This document shows positions 23,528-28,334 of a stretch of DNA of 46,972 bases, piece by piece. Both the position numbers and the translations under genes were made by a program. Under the pieces are notes generated by a model. The model did not search any database, was not told where the DNA came from, and saw only the letters and a list, made by a program, of their open reading frames with translations. This stretch comes from a virus, in IMG/VR virus record IMGVR_UViG_3300047319_000536, positions 1-46,972 of that record, one strand, 5' to 3'. Position 1 is the first letter of the stretch, and each line of letters opens with the position of its first letter.

Positions 23528-23550
23528 AATCCCGTCATGGGATTACTTTT
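23528..23550 (+). terminator. Hairpin terminator after the recombination operon
   Basis: AATCCC (23528-23533) and GGGATT (23539-23544) pair around a 5-base loop and are followed by ACTTTT. A short factor-independent terminator for the rightward operon ending at 23283 is likely; the stem is only six pairs and the T run short. Confidence 0.55.
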
Positions 23551-23555
23551 GAGCG

Positions 23556-23680
23556 CTGTCCTGCTCTGTAGACCTCTGTCCAGCTCTGTCTATGTTGAAG
23601 AAACGCCTGCGCTGCAGCGGTTTCTTGCTCTGTCTACCTTTGTAGATCTCTGTCTGTATCTGTCAGTGATTGTCCAGTGA
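23556..23680. repeat. Two helically phased TGTC arrays flanking a dyad
   Basis: CTGT starts at 23556, 23566, 23576 and 23586, exactly 10 bp apart. After a gap, TGT starts at 23631, 23641, 23651, 23661 and 23671, again every 10 bp. The commonest form is CTCTGTC. Between them is an imperfect dyad, AAGAAAC..CTGC-gct-GCAG..GTTTCTT (23598-23626). Nine near-repeats in strict phase are hard to explain by chance. Confidence 0.8.
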
Positions 23681-23758
23681 CTTCCATAGAATTATCCAGT
23701 GAGCTAAAAAGCGGTCTGGAAAAATCCTACACCGGGATTTCACATTGGGATCGCTGAT

Positions 23759-25015
23759 ATGGCTAAGGAAAAACTGAACGCAAAAAAGCTGACCTCGCTC
23801 AAGTCTGGCGTGAACGCCGACGGCAAACCGATCGATTTCGAGCACTCCGACGGCGGCGGGCTCTACCTGGTCGCGACCGCGGGCGGCAACCACCGCTGGC
23901 TCTTCAAGTTTCAATGGGAAGGCAAGACCAGGCGCATGGGGCTCGGCTCGCTCGACCTGGTGTCGGCAGACCAGGCGCGCGAGCTGGCACGCGAGGCGCG
24001 CAAGCGGGCGCACTACGGCATCAACCCGATGGTCGAGCGTCCCGGCGAGGAGCTCGAGCGTGGCAACTCACCGACCTTCAAGACCTTCGTCGCGGAGATC
24101 CGCCCGGTCGTCGCCTCCGGCATTTCGGAGATCTCGATCAAGCGCTGGGATCTCGGCATGAACGTCTACGCGAAGCCGCTGCACGATCTGAAGATCGCCA
24201 CCATCACCCGGCAGCAGGTGGTCAACTGCCTGCGCCCGATCTGGCTCGACATCCCGGTCGCCGCCAAGAAATTCCAGACCCAGCTGCATGACCTGTTCGT
24301 CCGCGCGATCGCCGCCGACAAGCTGCCTGCTACCGCACCCAACCCGGCCGACTGGACCTTCCTGAAGAAGCTGTTGGACCAGCAGCCCGACCAGGAAGGC
24401 GGGCACCGCTCGCTGCCCTACACCGCGCTGCCGGCGGTCTGGCCGCGCCTGGTCGACATCGACAGCATGGCCTCGCTGGCCGCGCAGTGGATCATCCTGA
24501 CCGGAGTCCGCACCGGCGAGGCGCGCCAGGCCCGCAAGGACCAGGTCGACCTCGAGGCCGGCATCTGGCACATCCCCGGCAAGGTGATGAAGAACGGCAA
24601 GCCGGCGGACGTGACGCTGTCGCGCCAGGCGATCGCGGTGGCGCGCAAGGCCTTGGCGCTGCAGGCCAGCGTGCGCCTGGAGACGCCGCTGCTGTTCCCC
24701 GGCAAGCGGGCAAGCGAGATGCTGAACCAGAACACGGTGCTGTTCCTGTTCCAGAACCAGCTCGAGCTCGACGCCACCACCCACGGTTTCCGGTCCTCGT
24801 TCCGCTCCTGGGGCGGCGACCAGAAAGGCATCGAGCGCGATGTGCTCGAGCACTGCCTGCACCATCTGCTCGGCGACGCTGCCGAGATGGCCTACAACAA
24901 GGCCGAGCAGCGCGAGAAGCGCCAGGAGGTCATGCAGGCCTGGGCCGACTACGTCACCGGCGTGACGCCGCCGGCGATCCGGCGCCGGCCCGACCTCAAG
25001 GTGGTCGCTGCCTAA
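23759..25015 (+). CDS. int: Tyrosine-recombinase integrase, P4 type
   Basis: A 418-aa integrase that joins attP and attB. Residues 1-95 form the DUF4102-type N-terminal arm-binding domain (GGGLYLVATAGGNHRWLFKF, then MGLGS). The catalytic residues are in place: Arg251 in LTGVRTGEARQ, a Lys in the GKVMKNGKP hairpin, His342 and Arg345 in HGFRSSFRSW, His368/His369 in CLHHLLG, and nucleophile Tyr379 in MAYNKAEQ. Length is normal for the P4 group. Upstream are the xis-like gene and arrayed repeats; downstream a terminator. It shows the phage is temperate. Confidence 0.95.
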   Translation: MAKEKLNAKKLTSLKSGVNADGKPIDFEHSDGGGLYLVATAGGNHRWLFKFQWEGKTRRMGLGSLDLVSADQARELAREARKRAHYGINPMVERPGEELERGNSPTFKTFVAEIRPVVASGISEISIKRWDLGMNVYAKPLHDLKIATITRQQVVNCLRPIWLDIPVAAKKFQTQLHDLFVRAIAADKLPATAPNPADWTFLKKLLDQQPDQEGGHRSLPYTALPAVWPRLVDIDSMASLAAQWIILTGVRTGEARQARKDQVDLEAGIWHIPGKVMKNGKPADVTLSRQAIAVARKALALQASVRLETPLLFPGKRASEMLNQNTVLFLFQNQLELDATTHGFRSSFRSWGGDQKGIERDVLEHCLHHLLGDAAEMAYNKAEQREKRQEVMQAWADYVTGVTPPAIRRRPDLKVVAA

Positions 25016-25036
25016 AAAAATATGCAGGCCGTCTCT

Positions 25037-25064
25037 ACAGACAGAGACAGACAGAGACAGACAG
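25037..25064. repeat. Tandem 10-bp ACAGAGACAG repeat after integrase
   Basis: The unit ACAGAGACAG occurs twice in tandem at 25041-25060 and is flanked by partial units, giving AGACA at 25039, 25049 and 25059 plus 25045 and 25055. It is the reverse complement of the TGTCTCTGT words before the integrase and in the primase gene, and lies directly before the integrase terminator. Confidence 0.75.
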
Positions 25065-25066
25065 AA

Positions 25067-25097
25067 AAACCCGGCCCCGCGGCCGGGTTTACTTTTT
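25067..25097 (+). terminator. Integrase terminator
   Basis: AAACCCGGCC (25067-25076) and GGCCGGGTTT (25081-25090) form a perfect 10-bp stem with a CCGC loop, followed by ACTTTTT. This is a strong factor-independent terminator 52 bases after the integrase stop. Confidence 0.9.
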
Positions 25098-25122
25098 GTG
25101 AACTCGGCGAGATCATTTGCGC

Positions 25123-25482
25123 ATGCGTCATCGCCTGTTGATCCTCTCCGCAGCCCTCTGGTGCGCGTTCGGCATCGCCGCCGGGACTATGCGCTCGGCC
25201 GAGGAAACCGCACCGGCGCCGCTCCTGGAGTCACCGGAGCCGGTCCTGGTCGAGATCCTGGCCAAGGCCGATCGGCTGCCGCTGGCGCCGGCGCTGGCGA
25301 TCACCGACCGCTGGCTCGATGCGCCAGCCGAGAGAAGCGACGAGCTGGTGCTGGTGACCCCTCAAATCGACCCGCGAAAATTAACAAGCCCCGCAAAGCC
25401 ACGCCGGCGCGACGTCTGCGCGCGCCACGGCATGCACAAGCAGATCACCCGCGGCGGCCGCTCCTGGAGATGCCGGCGATGA
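25123..25482 (+). CDS. 119-aa secreted or periplasmic small protein
   Basis: A signal peptide is visible: MRHRLLILSAALWCAFGIAA followed by a small-residue cleavage region. The middle is Pro/Glu/Leu-rich, and the end is basic with a Cys/His set (DVCARHGMHKQITRGGRSWR, then CRR) that may bind metal. The ATG at 25123 is chosen over a TTG two codons before. It overlaps the next gene by ATGA. Similar secreted small proteins with a CARHGM-type end are seen in alphaproteobacterial prophages; role unknown, possibly a lysogenic trait. Confidence 0.65.
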   Translation: MRHRLLILSAALWCAFGIAAGTMRSAEETAPAPLLESPEPVLVEILAKADRLPLAPALAITDRWLDAPAERSDELVLVTPQIDPRKLTSPAKPRRRDVCARHGMHKQITRGGRSWRCRR

Positions 25483-26336
25483 GCCTGAGCCCCCTGGTGC
25501 GCTACGAGGACGAGATCATGCGGAGGTTCAATGCCGGCCAGTCGACGCTGGAGATCGCGACCCACCTCTATGAGCATGCGGTCGGGCCGATCGACAGGAA
25601 CCACCGCGAAAAAGACATCGACACCATCATCGACCTGTTGCACCGCTTCCTGGCCAACCCGCTTGCGGCGCGGCGGGCCTACCAGGCCGAGCAGGAGCAG
25701 CAGCAGGAGCACCAGGCAAGTATTGCCGCCAGGAAGGCCAAGCTGGCCCTGCAGCGCGCCCGGCAAAAGGCCGAGCGCGAGCGCGAGGAGGAGCGGATCC
25801 GAGAACTCGCCGAGAGTCGCCGCCGGCACTTTGAGGAGGAGTGCGCCAAGGTGCCAGCCTGGCGCGATCGCAACTGGGAAGAGGTGCTGCCCACCTGGCT
25901 GGCTGTTCAGCAGCACGCCTGGTGCCGACACATGGCAGCGCGGCGGATGCGGCAGGCCGGCCTCACCCTGGAACAGATCGGCTACCGCTTCCGCGTCAGC
26001 AAGGAGCGGGCGCGGCAGATGGCGCAAAAGGCGCAGCGCTACGAGAACAATCCGCACGGCAACAAGTCGCCGCTCGAGCGGTGGCTAAAGCACACGGTGT
26101 CGTTTGAAACACGCTGGCAGGACTATGCGGACCCAAGCGACCGCAGACGGGCTCGACGAGCGCTGAAGGTGGTCGAGGTCTGGACCGGCCTGGCAACCGT
26201 GCCGCGGTGCTCGGCCGCCGAGCACCGGACCTGGGAACTGTATTACGCAATGCGAGGCGATCATGAACAAGAAAGCCATCACCACCATCAGCGACCACGA
26301 CATGGAGCAGCTGCAGCTGCTGGCCACGATGAATAA
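25479..26336 (+). CDS. 285-aa coiled-coil protein with sigma-like HTH
   Basis: The N-terminus (YEDEIMRRFNAGQSTLEIAT) resembles an HTH of the type found in small phage activators. Residues 60-130 are a long Gln/Glu/Arg-rich coiled coil. Residues 150-185 include RMRQAGLTLEQIGYRFRVSK followed by ERARQMAQKAQR, very like the region 4 helix-turn-helix of sigma factors that reads -35 boxes. It may be a phage transcription factor. The C-terminal end overlaps the RHH gene and is His/Arg-rich. Start at 25479 (ATGA overlap) is preferred to 25470. Confidence 0.7.
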   Translation: MSLSPLVRYEDEIMRRFNAGQSTLEIATHLYEHAVGPIDRNHREKDIDTIIDLLHRFLANPLAARRAYQAEQEQQQEHQASIAARKAKLALQRARQKAEREREEERIRELAESRRRHFEEECAKVPAWRDRNWEEVLPTWLAVQQHAWCRHMAARRMRQAGLTLEQIGYRFRVSKERARQMAQKAQRYENNPHGNKSPLERWLKHTVSFETRWQDYADPSDRRRARRALKVVEVWTGLATVPRCSAAEHRTWELYYAMRGDHEQESHHHHQRPRHGAAAAAGHDE

Positions 26337-26403
26337 GGTCAAGCTGTCCGAGCTGCTGCGCTGGATCATTCGCGCGTACCTCGATGGCAGGAAGCTGCCA
26401 TGA
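26263..26403 (+). CDS. 46-aa ribbon-helix-helix protein
   Basis: A very small frame: MNKKAITTISDHDMEQLQLL, then ATMNKVKLSELLRWIIRAYL, then DGRKLP. The beta strand followed by two helices (TTIS, then HDMEQLQLLATM, then KLSELLRWIIRAYL) is the CopG/Arc/MetJ fold, which binds DNA as dimers at short repeated sites. It lies within the end of the HTH gene and overlaps the DnaA-like gene by ATGA. Such proteins recognise closely spaced direct repeats, so it is a candidate for the phased TGTC arrays. Confidence 0.65.
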   Translation: MNKKAITTISDHDMEQLQLLATMNKVKLSELLRWIIRAYLDGRKLP

Positions 26404-26765
26404 CGCCCAGGGAAATCACCAGGGCGACGATCGCCGAGATCGCCGCACGGCACGGCACCACGCCCGAGGAGCTGATCAGCCACCGCCGCCCGAAGCGGCT
26501 GCTGCGCGCCAGGATGGAGCTGGCGCAGGCCTTGGCCAGCCGCGGCTGGAACGGGCCACAGATCGGCACCGCGATGAACCGCGACTACACCGTGGTCTAT
26601 TTCTACCTCGGCAACACCAAGAAGAAGCCGAGCCCGCGCTCGCTGGCGACGCCGGCCGCGCCACCGCCGCCCGAACCCAAGCCCGCGCCTAAATCCAGGC
26701 CACGGCGCCCTGGCGGCCGGGTGCCCTATGCCGGCTGGGATCCACGCGAGAGGGGATGGTCATGA
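26400..26765 (+). CDS. DnaA domain IV-like protein
   Basis: A 121-aa protein. Residues 5-75 resemble the DNA-binding domain IV of the DnaA initiator: ITRATIAEIAARHGTTPEEL, then RRLLRARMEL-type helix (RPKRLLRARMELAQALAS), then WNGPQIGTAMNRDYTVVYFY, where NRDYTVV stands for the GRDHTTV signature. It lacks an ATPase domain. The last 45 residues are Pro/Arg-rich. Stand-alone DnaA-C proteins in phages may compete for host origin boxes or act at a phage origin. Confidence 0.75.
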   Translation: MTPREITRATIAEIAARHGTTPEELISHRRPKRLLRARMELAQALASRGWNGPQIGTAMNRDYTVVYFYLGNTKKKPSPRSLATPAAPPPPEPKPAPKSRPRRPGGRVPYAGWDPRERGWS

Positions 26766-27127
26766 CAGTCGAATATTCGGTCTACAAGGATCTCTGCCGC
26801 CTGGCGGTCGAGCGCTGCCGTGAAGCGGCACTGCGCACCGGCGCGCTGTTCGACGACGACCAGCAGATGGCCGGCCTGCTGGTCTCGATCGCGGCCGACC
26901 TGGTGCATGGCGCCGCCACTTACCTGGAGCACGCCGTCGGCGAGGCCGACCTCGACGCCGACGAGGCGATGGCGATGGTGGTCTCCGGCCTGATCCTCTC
27001 CCTCGGCGAGCCTGCGATCGACCGTGGCAGCAAAAAATTGGAGGCCCGAAAGCGTGACGGAAAAGCCACATATTCCATACAACCTGGAAGTGCGCGGGCC
27101 TCCAAATCCAACCCAAAAAAGGGCTAG
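26762..27127 (+). CDS. 121-aa hypothetical helical protein
   Basis: A mostly helical protein (YKDLCRLAVERCREAALRTG and GLLVSIAADLVHGAATYLEH), with an acidic middle and a basic tail (KSNPKKG). The ATG at 26762 overlaps the preceding stop (ATGA) and has GAGAGGGG upstream. No family recognised. It ends the operon that begins at 25123. Confidence 0.65.
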   Translation: MTVEYSVYKDLCRLAVERCREAALRTGALFDDDQQMAGLLVSIAADLVHGAATYLEHAVGEADLDADEAMAMVVSGLILSLGEPAIDRGSKKLEARKRDGKATYSIQPGSARASKSNPKKG

Positions 27128-27215
27128 ATTGCATTAGCGAGTCACCGGCGCGTTATTTTTCCGATCTGATATTCAGACATGCAGAAAAAATGCGCCCCTC
27201 AGCGGGCTCCCTAGC

Positions 27216-27286
27216 GTGTCAAGTGACACTAGAGTGATACTATGGTCTAATGCCGAGTGTCATTTGACACTAGTGTCGATTGAGAC
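27216..27286 (+). promoter_or_regulatory. Sigma-70-like promoter with three operator dyads
   Basis: -35 GTGACA (27223-27228), a 17-base spacer and -10 TCTAAT (27246-27251) give a good promoter for the gene at 27334. Operator 1, GTGTCA-AG-TGACAC (27216-27229), covers the -35. Operator 2, GTGTCA-TT-TGACAC (27257-27270), covers the expected start of transcription. A weaker copy, GTGTCG-AT-TGAGAC (27273-27286), follows. Centres are 41 and 16 bp apart. This is a textbook repressor-controlled promoter; the small HTH at 27788 is one candidate regulator. Confidence 0.75.
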
Positions 27287-27333
27287 TAGTACAGCCTCAC
27301 CGGGTCGCTGGTGACCCCGCAATGGAGACTGCA

Positions 27334-27783
27334 ATGCCCAAGATCAACTACCTCGTCCGCTCTTCCGCCGGCGCCATCGTCGGCACCCACTCGAGCCACC
27401 GCACCTACACCCACGCCCTGGTGGTGCGCCCGCTGGATGGTCCGTCCCGAGTCTCAACCTGGTGCGGCAGCCTCGACCTGGCGCGCAAGGCATCCACCCA
27501 GCGCCAGTACACCTGGAACGCCGCACACGTCGAGATCATGCCGGTCGAGATCGAGGCGCCGAAGAGCCACAAGCCGGCGATCGACGTCGCCGCCCTCAAG
27601 CCTGAGGTCGTTTGCGCAGACAAGTCGAACTGCTCGTTTATGGATTGGTGGCGTTTGTTCAACGCCCACCTCCGCGCCGAGAAATGGGGCGAGGCCGGCT
27701 ACCGCGATGCCAAGGATCTCTATGAGGAAGGCCTGTATCCCGATCAGGCAGCTGATGCCCACATCAAGTTTTGGAAGGCCTGA
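27334..27783 (+). CDS. 149-aa hypothetical protein behind the operator promoter
   Basis: Starts MPKINYLVRSSAGAIVGTHS, with GGAG six bases before ATG. The first half is a beta-rich Arg/Ser segment; the second has a Trp-rich helix (SFMDWWRLFNAHLRAEKWGE) and an acidic end (LYEEGLYPDQAADAHIKFWK). No family recognised. It is the first gene after a strongly controlled promoter, so may be a lysogeny or immunity function. Confidence 0.65.
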   Translation: MPKINYLVRSSAGAIVGTHSSHRTYTHALVVRPLDGPSRVSTWCGSLDLARKASTQRQYTWNAAHVEIMPVEIEAPKSHKPAIDVAALKPEVVCADKSNCSFMDWWRLFNAHLRAEKWGEAGYRDAKDLYEEGLYPDQAADAHIKFWKA

Positions 27784-27787
27784 CCCC

Positions 27788-27967
27788 ATGTCAAAACGCG
27801 ATTTCCTCGCCGCCATCAAGCGGCTCGGCTACACGCCGCACGATGCCCATGAGCTGCTCGGCATCTCGCGTTCGTCCGCCTTCCGGATCGCTGCCGGCAC
27901 CTCCAAGGTGCCGGCGGTGGTCGCCAAGCTGCTCGAGATGTACGAGCGTCACGGGGTGCCGAAATGA
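27788..27967 (+). CDS. 59-aa Cro-like HTH protein
   Basis: A minimal DNA-binding protein: MSKRDFLAAIKRLGYTPHDA, then HELLGISRSSAFRIAAGTSK, then VPAVVAKLLEMYERHG. The order fits a lambda-Cro-size XRE helix-turn-helix (AHELLGISRSSAFRIA). It follows the 149-aa gene by four bases and overlaps the next by ATGA. It may bind the GTGTCA dyads upstream of its own operon. Confidence 0.7.
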   Translation: MSKRDFLAAIKRLGYTPHDAHELLGISRSSAFRIAAGTSKVPAVVAKLLEMYERHGVPK

Positions 27968-28119
27968 AATGGATGGTCGTGGCCTTCGACGGCGGCACCA
28001 GGGTCGTGTTTTACGAGCGGACCCGCCGTGCTGCCGATCGCCGGCGCCAGGAGATGATCGCCGACGATCACTGGGACGACGTCGTCGTCCTGCCGGCGAC
28101 GGTTGACGCCTGGCGTTAA
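27964..28119 (+). CDS. 51-aa small protein
   Basis: Starts MKWMVVAFDGGTRVVFYERT with an ATGA overlap, and has an Arg-rich middle and acidic/hydrophobic end (DDHWDDVVVLPATVDAW). No domain recognised. Last rightward gene; its stop overlaps the stop of the convergent zinc protein by four bases. Confidence 0.55.
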   Translation: MKWMVVAFDGGTRVVFYERTRRAADRRRQEMIADDHWDDVVVLPATVDAWR

Positions 28120-28334
28120 CTTTTTCTGCATGATCTCCGGGATCTGAAAAAATTTTTGGGGCGGGCAAGCAATTGCCCGCCTTTTTCCTTGTAGTCGTAC
28201 TCATCCATGGTCGGACCAGGGCAGGAGCATTCGGCATAGTCGATGCCGCACACCGGACAGTTGCCGTCCTCGTCACAGTCGGCCGAGAACACTACCGGGC
28301 GCCAGCCCTTACTCGCCGCCGCCGAGCCCGCCAT
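28116..28334 (-). CDS. 72-aa zinc-ribbon protein ending the late block
   Basis: Contains CDEDGNCPVCGIDYAECSC, a Cys-rich zinc-binding stretch, followed by an acidic segment and a basic end (NFFRSRRSCRKS). The ATG at 28334 lies within the last codons of the 856-aa gene (26-bp overlap). The convergent terminator at 28160 falls inside its 3' half. Function unknown. Confidence 0.6.
   Translation of the reverse strand: MAGSAAASKGWRPVVFSADCDEDGNCPVCGIDYAECSCPGPTMDEYDYKEKGGQLLARPKNFFRSRRSCRKS
28160..28186. terminator. Strong terminator between convergent transcripts
   Basis: GGCGGGCAA (28160-28168) and TTGCCCGCC (28173-28181) form a perfect 9-bp stem with a GCAA loop and TTTTT after it on the plus strand. 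On the minus strand the stem is followed by CCAAAAATTTTTTC, so it could stop both directions. It ends the rightward early set and possibly the leftward late block. Confidence 0.88.

Larger units (their letters stand above)
23284..23758. other. Gene-free region between xis-like and integrase genes: attP candidate
   Basis: 475 bases with no gene. In order: a perfect 10-base inverted repeat (23405-23414 and 23454-23463, containing TTCACTGG/CCAGTGAA, 39 bases apart); AT-rich DNA at 23461-23520; a terminator-like hairpin (23528-23544); two phased TGT arrays (23556-23590 and 23630-23680) around a dyad; more CCAGTGA words at 23674 and 23696; and the integrase leader. The mix of arm-like direct repeats around a dyad between xis and int is what an attachment site looks like. 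The exact core cannot be told without the bacterial junction. Confidence 0.6.

Noticed and set aside
23521-23550. tRNA 3' end (T-arm-like AAATCCC) as attP core
   Set aside because: The bases form a local hairpin followed by T residues and there is no acceptor stem or CCA context; terminator is simpler.
25037-25064. CRISPR-like repeat
   Set aside because: Ten-base tandem units without spacers; no cas genes in the window.
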